Below, in pieces: positions 17,551-26,465 of a stretch of DNA of 64,000 nt. Position 1 is the first letter of the stretch. Each line of letters begins with the position of its first letter. A program made the position numbers and the translations under genes. The DNA comes from Kurthia sibirica (lineage in GTDB: Bacteria > Bacillota > Bacilli > Bacillales_A > Planococcaceae): the NCBI RefSeq assembly GCF_003143975.1, contig NZ_QFVR01000005.1, forward strand, positions 1 to 64,000, given 5' to 3'. The notes beneath the pieces are model-generated. The model saw only the letters and a list, made by a program, of their open reading frames with translations. It had not been told where the DNA came from and made no database searches.

Positions 17551-17594
17551 AAAAACCTCGTCACAACGCAAATTTACGTTGTAACGAGGTTTTT
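17551..17594 (-). terminator. Terminator of small membrane protein gene
   Basis: AAAAACCTCGT..ACAACG and CGTTGT..ACGAGGTTTTT arms with an 8-nt loop, overlapping the stop codon of the gene at 17593. Confidence 0.85.
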
Positions 17595-17832
17595 AGTTTT
17601 TAAACATTGTCAATATAAGTTTGATTACAATAATCAGTAATAGTATGGCACAAAGGCTTGCTACCACAATAGCTATAATGGACATAATCGACCATAGCGT
17701 ATGATCTACGTTTGAATGAACATAGTTTCTACTAATTAAAGCCAATACAACAGACAGTAATGTTGCAATGGAAATACCACCGATTTGTTTCACTTTTTTT
17801 TGAAGGTAAGCAACCTTGTCTTGCTGATTCAT
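17593..17832 (-). CDS. Hypothetical two-span membrane protein
   Basis: A 79-residue protein with a short charged N-terminus (QQDKVAYLQKKVKQIGG) and membrane helices near 18-34 and 47-74. The start ATG 17832 follows AAAGAGGTATTTC. It lies upstream of the hydrolase gene on the same strand but is separated by a strong terminator. No family was recognised. Confidence 0.6.
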   Translation of the reverse strand: MNQQDKVAYLQKKVKQIGGISIATLLSVVLALISRNYVHSNVDHTLWSIMSIIAIVVASLCAILLLIIVIKLILTMFKN

Positions 17833-17948
17833 GAAATACCTCTTTCCGTCCTATACTGGCTACTAGCTTATCTTACAATCGCTTAGTAGTAGATGCAAGT
17901 ACTCCGCTAGTTTTATAGGATAAAAAGATCAAGTATATGGCGTTTTTT

Positions 17949-18797
17949 TCACAAAATCACAGTCGCTTTTTTACCAAGTTTTCGTTTGTATAATTCAATT
18001 ATGAGTTGAACATCTTCTGCTTCAATCATAGAAGGCAGTACTTGCAAGATTGAAAATTGAAAACTTTTAAAACGCTGCGGTCTACTGGCCAAATAGTGAC
18101 TAATTCCATCAAAACCACCACTGACATCTTCCGTAAAATAGGCCCATGTTTCCAATAAATTATGTGGTGCGTAGGATGCGCCGATAAAATGTGTACCTTC
18201 TTCTAAATCCGTTATTAAGTAAATGGCAGACATCGTTCGTAATGCCTTATGCCAAGAGGAATAGAGGAGGGGGTCAGACAGGATTTCTTGTAAATCTTTA
18301 TAGGTGAGCAGAATCGATTGCGCTCCTTCATATACATATTTATCGCTATTTTTAATATAGAGTATAGGTTTATCAATTAGTGCTGTCTGATACCAAATAT
18401 CCTTCGTTGTATTCCAGTCGATATACAATCTATTTTCAAGATCTTTAAAAAGTGATGTTTTCTCTAAAGGGTGAAAAACATTAGTAGGGTTGCGTAACAG
18501 CTCTATCGGAAAAGCTTTAGGAAATAAATCAACAGATACCGATAATTCTAAATATGTCGTTGAATAGCAACCTATGAATTTCGCGGAATCGCCTTTAGCA
18601 GTTATAAAGACCAAGACGTAATCAATTTTTTCATAAAACTTTGGCTTTTGTAATTGAGCGTACTCAAACAATAAATTGACGGCACCGGCAGCACCAGCAC
18701 CCGGATCATTTAGATTATAGCGAATGAGCTTAACACGCGATGCTTGTAATGAAGCTCTTGGAAACAAATCTGCTAAATACAGAGAATGTTCAGTCAT
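17949..18797 (-). CDS. GIY-YIG nuclease-like protein
   Basis: 282 residues from ATG 18797, chosen because AAGGAG lies nine bases before it. An N-terminal domain of about 190 residues (VKLIRYNLND, ... NRLYIDWNTTKDIWYQ) is followed by AIYLITDLEEGTHFIGASYAP, the core of a GIY-YIG domain. This layout is known from uncharacterised GIY-YIG proteins with a specificity-like N-domain. The motif has AIY and FIG in place of GIY and YIG, so nuclease activity is doubtful. It stands alone with no methyltransferase partner. Confidence 0.6.
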   Translation of the reverse strand: MTEHSLYLADLFPRASLQASRVKLIRYNLNDPGAGAAGAVNLLFEYAQLQKPKFYEKIDYVLVFITAKGDSAKFIGCYSTTYLELSVSVDLFPKAFPIELLRNPTNVFHPLEKTSLFKDLENRLYIDWNTTKDIWYQTALIDKPILYIKNSDKYVYEGAQSILLTYKDLQEILSDPLLYSSWHKALRTMSAIYLITDLEEGTHFIGASYAPHNLLETWAYFTEDVSGGFDGISHYLASRPQRFKSFQFSILQVLPSMIEAEDVQLIIELYKRKLGKKATVIL

Positions 18798-19266
18798 ACT
18801 AGTCATCTCCTTAGGCATTTAAATAACGTATTTCTTTACCCTTCATATTCTACTAGCAAACATAGAAGAAAAGGACAGAGAACTATTTAAAATAAATGAC
18901 CTAAGTAGTTAAAAAAAATATTCATTTTATTAAATTATGGGTATAGATGACTATGATTATTTCGAGGGTCAAACCAAAAAAAACATAATTAAAATGACTT
19001 TATTCGTCAGATAATCAATTTTAATGAAATAATCTAAATAAAAAATAGCTGTTATTTGCTATTTTTTACATCTTTTTATTCTATTCAGTCCTAAAATTTA
19101 GATATAGCATTTAAAGTGTATAAATACCTATTTGATGTATTCCATATAGTACTTTATACTATTCATACAGTGTTAATAGTTATAGTTAAATATAATCAGT
19201 TACCATACAAGGTGGCAAAAACTAAGAAACGCCAAATAATAAACTAAATAGTAGAGGTGAGCTTCA
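18798..19266. promoter_or_regulatory. Intergenic region before chemoreceptor gene
   Basis: About 470 very AT-rich bases between divergent genes. No ORF, RNA or repeat was recognised. It presumably carries both promoters; a ribosome site TAGAGGTGAGC lies just before 19267. Confidence 0.3.
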
Positions 19267-20166
19267 ATGACATATGTATCTTCAGGCATTAATTCACAAG
19301 ATTTAACAGAGGCGATTTTTGCGAATTTAGCTGTTATACAATTTGATATGACCAAAAAAATTGTTTTCGTAAATCATACATTTGCTCAAACAATGGATTA
19401 TCGTGAAGCTGAATTAATCGGGATGAATCATGCGAATCTTTGTTTCTCAGAATATGCGAATGCACCGGAATATCGCCAGTTTTGGGCATCATTAAAAGGT
19501 GGGAATTGTTTTAAAGGTATCGTACAACGACGAAAAAAAAATGGTGATATTGCATGGATCGATGCTACGTATATGCCCATATTATCCGAAGGGCAAGTAA
19601 CAGGTGTCTTTAAAATTGCTATTGATGTGACGGAAAAACAAAATCAACTGAAACATGTCGAATCTTCGTTAAAGGATACTGTTGATTATTTGCATGATAA
19701 TTATAAGGCACGTACGGATCATATTAATAGTATGCTCGTGACGATTAAACAAATTGAAAAAGATCTACAAGAAAATTTCGAGAATATTAAAGTATTAATT
19801 GCTAATGCACAATCTATTTCAACCATAACGAAAACAATCAATCATATAGCGAGTCAAACCAATTTATTAGCTTTAAATGCAGCAATTGAAGCGGCTCACG
19901 CTGGTCCATATGGCAAAGGGTTTAATGTAGTGGCTTCGGAAGTACGTAAGTTATCAAATGAAGTCACAAAATCTATCAATGAAGTGAAAGATACAACATC
20001 CTATATTTTAAAAAATCTTGATCAGCATGCAGTCGGAACGGAACAAATTCATGTCAATATGAAACAAACAACGGAAGAATTGGGCGGGTTGACAGATGAA
20101 TTTCAGTTATTGATGGCAAAAGTAGAAGAATTAGATGAAATATCAAAAATTATTGTTAATCAATAA
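19267..20166 (+). CDS. Soluble PAS-domain chemoreceptor (methyl-accepting type)
   Basis: 299 residues without membrane segments. A PAS domain spans about 18-128 ([19 protein letters not shown] ... [14 protein letters not shown]), followed by a short coiled coil. The chemotaxis signalling hairpin contains the conserved tip [16 protein letters not shown], which contacts CheA/CheW. It resembles cytosolic energy or redox sensors such as Aer-type receptors. Haem or flavin binding cannot be read from the sequence. Transcribed alone. Confidence 0.9.
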   Translation: MTYVSSGINSQDLTEAIFANLAVIQFDMTKKIVFVNHTFAQTMDYREAELIGMNHANLCFSEYANAPEYRQFWASLKGGNCFKGIVQRRKKNGDIAWIDATYMPILSEGQVTGVFKIAIDVTEKQNQLKHVESSLKDTVDYLHDNYKARTDHINSMLVTIKQIEKDLQENFENIKVLIANAQSISTITKTINHIASQTNLLALNAAIEAAHAGPYGKGFNVVASEVRKLSNEVTKSINEVKDTTSYILKNLDQHAVGTEQIHVNMKQTTEELGGLTDEFQLLMAKVEELDEISKIIVNQ

Positions 20167-20249
20167 ACCCACCTCTAGAGAGTCAACCCTGACCACTTCC
20201 TATGCATTAAAAAAATTTTAGAGTTCATAACAATAACTTTCACAATTTT

Positions 20250-21089
20250 TTATTTCTCTGTTTTGTTACTTTGAATAGCTTCATCAATCGGAATTTGAAT
20301 CATCGAATTTGCATCACCTGTTACTAATGGCGTTTTACCATCCCATTTTTCTAGATACTGTTGTGTCAAAATATCTTTTGTGACAGATTTCGAGATAATT
20401 CTATTAGCTTTTGCTTGGCCTTCTGCTTCAATTCGTTTTCGTTCCGCTTCCGCTTTTGTAATTGCTAAGTCAGTCTTTTTCTTTTCAAGCTGTTGAGATG
20501 CTTTTACTCGCTCATCAATAGCGTTTTGAATAGATTCATCCGCTTTTGGCACACCAATTGTCAAGTCAGTTACTGTAAAGCCTAATGGGCGGATATCTTC
20601 TGAAAAAGTATCTTGAATTTTTGCGCTTGCATCGGATGATTTTTCACCGTAAATTTCAATTACATTATACGTAGAAATAGTCGTACGGGCCGCTTCCCAT
20701 AAGCGCGTACGTAAATAGTTATCGGTAATTGTATCGATATCTACCGCACCAAATTTATTGAAAAGATCGGATACCTTCTCCGGATCAATCGTGAAATTAT
20801 AAGCAAAATCCATTTCAATCGATTTACCATCATTTGTTGACACTTTAATATCATTATTTTTAATTGTTTGAAGTTTAACAGGGTATTCAATCGTTTTATC
20901 GAGTAGGCCTGTAATATGCCATCCAGTCGATAGTACTTGGTCTTCAATTCCTTTGGTATTATAGACAACGCCTACTTCACCAGCAGGGATGCGTTCTGTT
21001 TTTAAAATGATGCCAATTGCTGTCATTACCAATAAAATGGCAATCACAATAGCGCCTAATATTTTTTTCGTATTCACGTTACTTTCCAC
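20250..21089 (-). CDS. SPFH/prohibitin family protein
   Basis: 279 residues. An N-terminal membrane anchor (about 9-27) is followed by the SPFH/band-7 domain (about 28-195, IPAGEVGVVYNTKG... VTDLTIGVPKADESIQNAI). A charged coiled coil comes next (VKASQQLEKKKTDLAITKAE, AERKRIEAEGQAKANRI). Members oligomerise into membrane scaffolds. A 41-aa membrane protein gene lies just upstream on the same strand, 24 bp away, and is probably co-transcribed. The initiation codon appears to be GTG. Confidence 0.85.
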   Translation of the reverse strand: MESNVNTKKILGAIVIAILLVMTAIGIILKTERIPAGEVGVVYNTKGIEDQVLSTGWHITGLLDKTIEYPVKLQTIKNNDIKVSTNDGKSIEMDFAYNFTIDPEKVSDLFNKFGAVDIDTITDNYLRTRLWEAARTTISTYNVIEIYGEKSSDASAKIQDTFSEDIRPLGFTVTDLTIGVPKADESIQNAIDERVKASQQLEKKKTDLAITKAEAERKRIEAEGQAKANRIISKSVTKDILTQQYLEKWDGKTPLVTGDANSMIQIPIDEAIQSNKTEK

Positions 21090-21112
21090 TCATTTCATTA
21101 TATATTTATAAT

Positions 21113-21238
21113 TTACTTAAATAATGTATTGAAAAACCTCATAATTTTACGACCAACAACTTCAAAATACTGTGATAAAAACAACCAAGTAACGATTAAC
21201 AATATAACAAGTAAAAGAATGGCTGGAAGTAAGTACAT
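21113..21238 (-). CDS. 41-aa single-span membrane protein upstream of prohibitin
   Basis: Begins ATG 21238 after a perfect ribosome site (AAAGGAG). The protein MYLLPAILLLVILLIVTWLF... has one membrane helix (residues 3-20) and a basic C-terminal tail ending NTLFK. It lies 24 bp before the SPFH gene and is probably in the same transcript, so it may be a subunit or chaperone of that membrane complex. No family was recognised. Confidence 0.55.
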   Translation of the reverse strand: MYLLPAILLLVILLIVTWLFLSQYFEVVGRKIMRFFNTLFK

Positions 21239-21382
21239 AAGTTAACTCCTTTCAAATATATTTAGGAAAACCCTATACAAGTGTATACATAATAGATGAT
21301 TGAAAACAATACTATTCACAGAATGCATTGAAAAAATGTCGAACTGACAAATAAACTAGCATGTTTAACGACATAATATACA

Positions 21383-21982
21383 CTAATTATGTACTGTACG
21401 AACCAGTTGCATAATGAGTGGTCTACCTAACTCTACTAACTTTTCTCCGCTGTGTTTTAAGCCCCAGTTGTAAATAACGCCCATCATAGATTGTATAATC
21501 ATCTGAAATAAAATGGTGTCTGACTGCGCTGTAGTAATTGATTGATCATCAAAACCAATTTGGATAATTTCACGTATGATGACAAATAGTTGGCGATGTT
21601 CGTTGGTGAAAAAAGTATGTTCATTACTAACGATGGTAGCCGAATAGATAACACGCATTAATTCTTTACCAAGCTCTGTTTCAAGGGCTATTAATACTTC
21701 ACAGAAAAACGTCGTTAACAATTCAATACCTGGTAGTTGTTGTTCTTTTAATTGCAGAAAAATATCACTATAGGATTCATCCATCTCTTTAAAGCGCATC
21801 ATGAAAATACTAGATTTTGAAGGGAAATGTAGATAAAAAGAGCCTTTTGAGGTATTACTTTCTTTAACGATACGATCAACTGAGACATTTTCGTAACCAT
21901 ATTCTTTAAAAAGTTCTAAAGCAATTACCATAATATGTTGTCTAGTTTGTATTCCTTTTGACGTTTTATTCTCTTTATTCAA
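21383..21982 (-). CDS. TetR/AcrR family regulator of the ketone-body operon
   Basis: 199 residues from TTG 21982 with AAGGAG in front. The helix-turn-helix covers about 12-58 (IMVIALELFKEYGYENVSVDR, SNTSKGSFYLHFPSKSSIF), a very typical TetR signature. It is divergent from the CoA-transferase gene with a 95-bp shared intergenic region. It therefore probably represses that operon and is relieved by an acyl-CoA or keto acid; the ligand is inferred only. Confidence 0.85.
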   Translation of the reverse strand: MNKENKTSKGIQTRQHIMVIALELFKEYGYENVSVDRIVKESNTSKGSFYLHFPSKSSIFMMRFKEMDESYSDIFLQLKEQQLPGIELLTTFFCEVLIALETELGKELMRVIYSATIVSNEHTFFTNEHRQLFVIIREIIQIGFDDQSITTAQSDTILFQMIIQSMMGVIYNWGLKHSGEKLVELGRPLIMQLVRTVHN

Positions 21983-22077
21983 TGTTTATTCTCCTTAAAG
22001 ATGTATTTTTTAAAAAAATTGACTATTCTTACTATTAAACATATCATTAGACCACAGTCTAGTCTATTAGGAGAGGA

Positions 22078-22773
22078 ATGGTATATTTGACTATTATTAG
22101 AGATGTAAAAGACTTAGAATTTCTTTTTAAAGATTCGATGAAATTACTTGTTGGCGGATTTGGCCTATCAGGAACACCACTCACTATCTTAGATGCTGTG
22201 GCAACTTTTCAAGCGGGCAATTATATAGTCGTAAGCAATAATTTAGGGGACAGCGGTCAAGGATTGCATAAGGTTTTTACGGCTGGCAAAATCGATAAAG
22301 TAATTGGTTCTTTTTTTACGATTAACCCAGAAGCAATCGTGGCATGGTCAGCCGGTCAATTAGCGATTGAGCTTTTGCCTCAAGGAACTTTAGCTGAAGC
22401 AATTCGCTGTGGAGGAGCTGGTATAGGAGGATTTTATACACCAACTGCTGTAGGAACACGTTTAGCTGTTGGAAAGGAAGTACGAGAAATTGATGGTGAG
22501 CGTTATTTATTTGAAAAAGCGATTACTGGAGATATCGCTTTAATTAAAGCTGCTAAAGCAGATAAAGCAGGCAACTTGGTTTATCATACGACGGCCCGCA
22601 ATTTTAATCCGTTGATGGCAACTGCTGCAAAAATTGTTATTGCGGAAGTAGATACGATTGTGGAAATTGGAGAATTACGCGCAGAAGAAATTATTACACC
22701 GCATATTTTTGTCGATTATATCGTCCAAAGTACGTACAAAAAAGAAGGAGGGCATTATATTGACAGCAACTAG
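22078..22773 (+). CDS. scoA: 3-oxoacid (acetoacetate) CoA-transferase subunit A
   Basis: 231 residues from ATG 22078. TTG 22087 is equally possible, because GAGAGG fits it better and the shorter form begins TIIRDVKDLEF like relatives. The glycine-rich block LVGGFGLSGTPL and the GGAGIGGFYTPTAVGT motif identify subunit A of class I CoA-transferases (AtoD/ScoA). With subunit B it moves CoA from succinyl-CoA or acetyl-CoA to acetoacetate. First gene of the operon. Confidence 0.9.
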   Translation: MVYLTIIRDVKDLEFLFKDSMKLLVGGFGLSGTPLTILDAVATFQAGNYIVVSNNLGDSGQGLHKVFTAGKIDKVIGSFFTINPEAIVAWSAGQLAIELLPQGTLAEAIRCGGAGIGGFYTPTAVGTRLAVGKEVREIDGERYLFEKAITGDIALIKAAKADKAGNLVYHTTARNFNPLMATAAKIVIAEVDTIVEIGELRAEEIITPHIFVDYIVQSTYKKEGGHYIDSN

Positions 22774-23389
22774 TCGTGAAATCATTGCTCAGCGTATTGC
22801 GAATGAATTACAAGATGGTGATGTTGTTAATTTAGGTGTGGGCATCCCAACACTTGTATCGAAATATATTGGTGATAAAAAAATCTATTTACAAACGGAG
22901 AATGGTTTACTAGGTATGGGACCACCGCCATCTGATCTAGATATCGATATCGATTTAATCGATGCGAGTAAAAATCCAATAACGACTACAGTAGAAGCTT
23001 CCTTTTTTGATAGCGCTTTCTCATTTGCTATGATTCGTGGAAAGCATGTGGATGTTGCAGTTCTAGGTACATTGGAAGTTGATCAGTATGGAGAGATTGC
23101 GAACTGGTCTATTCCAAATCAACCTATATTAGGGGTTGGTGGTGCTATGGATTTAGTGGCTGGTGCAAAAAAAGTTATTGTTGCAAGTACGCTCTTCAAT
23201 AAATCAGGCGCTTCTAAGCTCGTACCAAAGCTAACATTGGATTCAAGTGGTGAACGCCGAGTCGAACAATTTGTAACTGAATATGCTAGTTTTTCTTTCA
23301 TAGGTGAAAAAGTGTATGTAACTGCGATTTATGGGGCTTTATCATTTGCTGAATTACAAGAAAGAATTCCAGTTCAACTTACAAAATAG
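22760..23389 (+). CDS. scoB: 3-oxoacid (acetoacetate) CoA-transferase subunit B
   Basis: 209 residues from TTG 22760, which overlaps the end of subunit A by 14 bp and has GGAGGG in front. The upstream frame to 22658 is only overlap. The block LGVGIPTLV and the catalytic-glutamate motif QTENGLLGMG are those of ScoB/AtoA; the Glu of TENG forms the CoA thioester. It pairs with subunit A by translational coupling. Confidence 0.92.
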   Translation: MTATSREIIAQRIANELQDGDVVNLGVGIPTLVSKYIGDKKIYLQTENGLLGMGPPPSDLDIDIDLIDASKNPITTTVEASFFDSAFSFAMIRGKHVDVAVLGTLEVDQYGEIANWSIPNQPILGVGGAMDLVAGAKKVIVASTLFNKSGASKLVPKLTLDSSGERRVEQFVTEYASFSFIGEKVYVTAIYGALSFAELQERIPVQLTK

Positions 23390-23417
23390 CTGAACCGGAG
23401 ATAGGGGAGACAACTGT

Positions 23418-24728
23418 ATGTGGAGTTTAATAACCATTGTCATTTCACTAACATTACTAATTGTTTTAGCGTTGCGAGGATTTAGTATTATCATAATAGC
23501 ACCTGTTGTCAGTTTATTTGTCATGGTAGCAAATGGTTTACCAATACTAGAAACATTTCAAGAAACGTATATGGGTGGGTTCATCGGATATGTTAAAAAT
23601 TACTTTCTGATTTTCTTATTTGCAGCGATGTTTGGAAAAATGATGGATGATAGTGGGGCTGCACGCCAAATTGCTAATTTACTTTTGCGTATAATTGGTA
23701 AAGATAGTAAATATAAAGTGTTAGTTGCCATTATGATTATATGTGCCTTTCTAACATATGGTGGTGTCAGTTTATTCGTTGTAATATTTGCTGTACTGCC
23801 GATAGCTAAGCCGCTATTTAAAGAATTAGATATACCTTGGCATTTATTTATGGCCCCTTTTTTTACTGGAATTGGGACATTTACAATGACAATGTTACCA
23901 GGTACGCCATCTGTTCAAAATATTATTCCGACTAAATATCTCGGAACAACCGTTACTGCAGCCCCTATGCTTGGAATTATCGCTGCTGTATGCGTGATTG
24001 CCCTTAATTTATGGTATATGAAACATGCTTTAAAGCGTTCTGAAAAACGCAATGAAACTTATCTAGGTATGCAAAATCCAGATCGAGATAAAATGGATAT
24101 AATTGAAGATGTTTATAAAAATCGTAAACTACCCAATCCATTTATTAGTTTGGTTCCACCAGTAGCACTGCTACTAACCTTAAATCTATTTAATTTTGAA
24201 ATTATTTATACATTAATGGGCGTGGTTGTATTATCCTCTATATTATTTTGGAATTATATTGTGGCTAAAAAAGATACTATTAATTTAGGCGCTACATCGG
24301 CTATTTTGCCGATTATTAACACGAGTGCGGATGTTGGTTATGGTTCCGTCATTGCTATTACAGCAGGCTTTAGTATTTTCAATGATGCGATGAGTGGTAT
24401 CCCAGGAAGCCCTATTATTTCGTTATTCATCGCAACGACGGCTTTAGCGGGCATTACGGGTTCATCAAGTGGTGGGTTAGCAATCGCTATGGAAGCGTTA
24501 TCATCTACTTATTTAAAGCTAGGATTAAATCCAGAAGCGATGCACCGTGTTGCATCTGTTGCATCAGGTGGCTTGGATTCATTACCACATAATGGAGGGG
24601 TCATCACAATTTTAGTTGCTTCAAAGCTTACGCATAAAGACGCATATAAACATATTTTTGTAGTTTCTGTAATAGCTCCCTTATTGGCAAGTATTCCAAT
24701 GTTGATTGCAGCTATATTATTTTATTAA
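23418..24728 (+). CDS. GntP family permease
   Basis: 436 residues and about 12 membrane helices of the GntP/ArsB-like superfamily. FLTYGGVSLFVVIFAVLPIA and the conserved ASGGLDSLPHNGGVITIL near the C-terminus are diagnostic. GntP proteins are proton symporters for gluconate-type acids; members inside acetoacetate operons are taken as 3-hydroxybutyrate or acetoacetate importers, and the setting here supports that. Ribosome site GATAGGGGAGA. It sits between the CoA-transferase and dehydrogenase genes. Confidence 0.88.
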   Translation: MWSLITIVISLTLLIVLALRGFSIIIIAPVVSLFVMVANGLPILETFQETYMGGFIGYVKNYFLIFLFAAMFGKMMDDSGAARQIANLLLRIIGKDSKYKVLVAIMIICAFLTYGGVSLFVVIFAVLPIAKPLFKELDIPWHLFMAPFFTGIGTFTMTMLPGTPSVQNIIPTKYLGTTVTAAPMLGIIAAVCVIALNLWYMKHALKRSEKRNETYLGMQNPDRDKMDIIEDVYKNRKLPNPFISLVPPVALLLTLNLFNFEIIYTLMGVVVLSSILFWNYIVAKKDTINLGATSAILPIINTSADVGYGSVIAITAGFSIFNDAMSGIPGSPIISLFIATTALAGITGSSSGGLAIAMEALSSTYLKLGLNPEAMHRVASVASGGLDSLPHNGGVITILVASKLTHKDAYKHIFVVSVIAPLLASIPMLIAAILFY

Positions 24729-24745
24729 TTTGAGGAGGTATACAA

Positions 24746-25702
24746 ATGATTGAAAAAGTCGGCGTTATAGGTTCAGGAACAATGGGTTTTGGCATAGCCT
24801 TTCAACTTGTATCAAATGGTACCAAGGTAATCCTTGTTGATTCAAATGAGCAAGCCTTACGATTTGCACAGTTAAAATTAAGTGAATATTTAAAAATCTT
24901 TAAAGAAGAAGGATATTTATTTAAAGATTCGGATGAAGCTATTATGCAACGCATCACCTTTACAACAACGATTAGTGAAGTGGCTAACTGTGATTTAGTT
25001 ATCGAATCTGCTACTGAAAATTTACAACTAAAGAAAAAAATTTTTAAGGAATTAGATCAAATTTGTCACCAGCAAGCAATTTTAACTTCCAATACATCTA
25101 GTTTAAAATTGTCAGATATTACAAAAAACGTGGTACATCATAAGGAACGAGTCTTATTGACACATTTTTTCAATCCAGCACATATTGTACCTTTAGTAGA
25201 GCTTTTAAAAGGACATGAAACTCAGCAAACTGTTTATGATGAAGTCGCTCAGTTCATGGAAGATATGGGGAAAGTGACAATCGAAGTGCACAAAGAAGTA
25301 CCAGGGCTTGTAGCGAATAGAATACAAACAGCCTTAGCGCGTGAAGCGTTGGCTTTACTTGAAGATGGTGTGATATCGGAAGAGGATTTAGAAAAAGTGT
25401 TATTCGCGGGGCCAGGGTTCCGATACGCTTCAAGTGGCATTTTAAAAATTATGGACTTTGGTGGTTTAGATGTTTGGCGAATTGTTCTTGCACAGTTGCA
25501 ACCAGAAATTGAATCAAATGTGCGAAAATTTGATATCTTAGAAGAAAAAGTAGTCAATGGGCAATTGGGTGTCAAATCATCATCAGGTTTTTTTGACTAT
25601 CCAGGTAAAGGTTTGGACGAACTTGTGATTGCTAGAGATCGTTCGTTGATCAAACAATTAAAAACATTTAAAGAAATGAATGGAGGGAAAATAAATGCGT
25701 AA
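24746..25702 (+). CDS. 3-hydroxyacyl-CoA dehydrogenase
   Basis: 318 residues. The Rossmann motif VIGSGTMGFGIAFQ lies at residues 7-20. The HFFNPAHIVPLVELL block with the catalytic His and the C-terminal domain SSGFFDYPGKG are typical of 3-hydroxybutyryl-CoA dehydrogenases. It interconverts (S)-3-hydroxyacyl-CoA and 3-oxoacyl-CoA with NAD. AGGAGG ribosome site; its end overlaps the next gene by 8 bp. Confidence 0.88.
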   Translation: MIEKVGVIGSGTMGFGIAFQLVSNGTKVILVDSNEQALRFAQLKLSEYLKIFKEEGYLFKDSDEAIMQRITFTTTISEVANCDLVIESATENLQLKKKIFKELDQICHQQAILTSNTSSLKLSDITKNVVHHKERVLLTHFFNPAHIVPLVELLKGHETQQTVYDEVAQFMEDMGKVTIEVHKEVPGLVANRIQTALAREALALLEDGVISEEDLEKVLFAGPGFRYASSGILKIMDFGGLDVWRIVLAQLQPEIESNVRKFDILEEKVVNGQLGVKSSSGFFDYPGKGLDELVIARDRSLIKQLKTFKEMNGGKINA

Positions 25703-26441
25703 TATACTCATCACTGGTGCTGCTGGTGGGCTTGGATCTGCTATGGTCAAACGTTTTATAGAAGCAGGTGACTTTGTTTTTGCAGCAGATTTAAATTTGG
25801 GAGCAGCGGAAAACCTTGCTAATTTGTATCCTGGAAAAGTGACTGCGATTGAATTAGACGTTGCAAGTAGTCCATCTGTTCAACTCGCGATTGCAACAAT
25901 TACAGAGGAACATACAATCCATGCACTCATCAATAATGCTGGTGTACAATATCGTGCTAAAATAGAAGATTTTCCAGAGGAACAGTGGGATCATTTACAA
26001 AATATTATGTTAAAAGGCCCATTCTTAATGACAAAAGCCATTTTCCCTCATATGAAAAAGCAGGGTTTTGGTAACATTGTTAATATATCTTCGGTTCATG
26101 GTGTCATGGCAACGCCCGAAAAGGTTGCATATGTCGCTGCAAAACATGGCGTTATTGGATTGACACGAGTCGCTGCATTGGAAGGTGCAGCATTTGGGAT
26201 TAACGTTAATGCCGTATTGCCAGGTCCAGTGAAAACACCACTGCTTGAAAAACAATTAACTGATTTACATGATCGTCATGGTTTGAGTGAAGAACAAGCA
26301 TTAGCAGAAATTGTTTATCCAAAACAAGCAATGAAACGCTTTATAACAAGTGAAGAAATAGCAGATAGCGTGTATTTCTTAGCTTCTAAGTATGCATCAG
26401 GTATTACGGGGGAAACAATTAGTGTATCAGGTGGCATGTAA
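25695..26441 (+). CDS. SDR dehydrogenase, probable 3-hydroxybutyrate dehydrogenase
   Basis: 248 residues, classical short-chain dehydrogenase. The cofactor motif GAAGGLGSA lies at residues 8-16; NNAGVQ, NISSVHG and YVAAKHG supply the catalytic Asn, Ser, Tyr and Lys. ALEGAAFGINVNAVLPGPVKT resembles D-3-hydroxybutyrate dehydrogenases, and the operon supports that: hydroxybutyrate to acetoacetate, then activation by ScoAB. Substrate assignment is by context. Confidence 0.82.
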   Translation: MRNILITGAAGGLGSAMVKRFIEAGDFVFAADLNLGAAENLANLYPGKVTAIELDVASSPSVQLAIATITEEHTIHALINNAGVQYRAKIEDFPEEQWDHLQNIMLKGPFLMTKAIFPHMKKQGFGNIVNISSVHGVMATPEKVAYVAAKHGVIGLTRVAALEGAAFGINVNAVLPGPVKTPLLEKQLTDLHDRHGLSEEQALAEIVYPKQAMKRFITSEEIADSVYFLASKYASGITGETISVSGGM

Positions 26442-26465
26442 TGAGAAAGGGGGAGGTGAACAATT

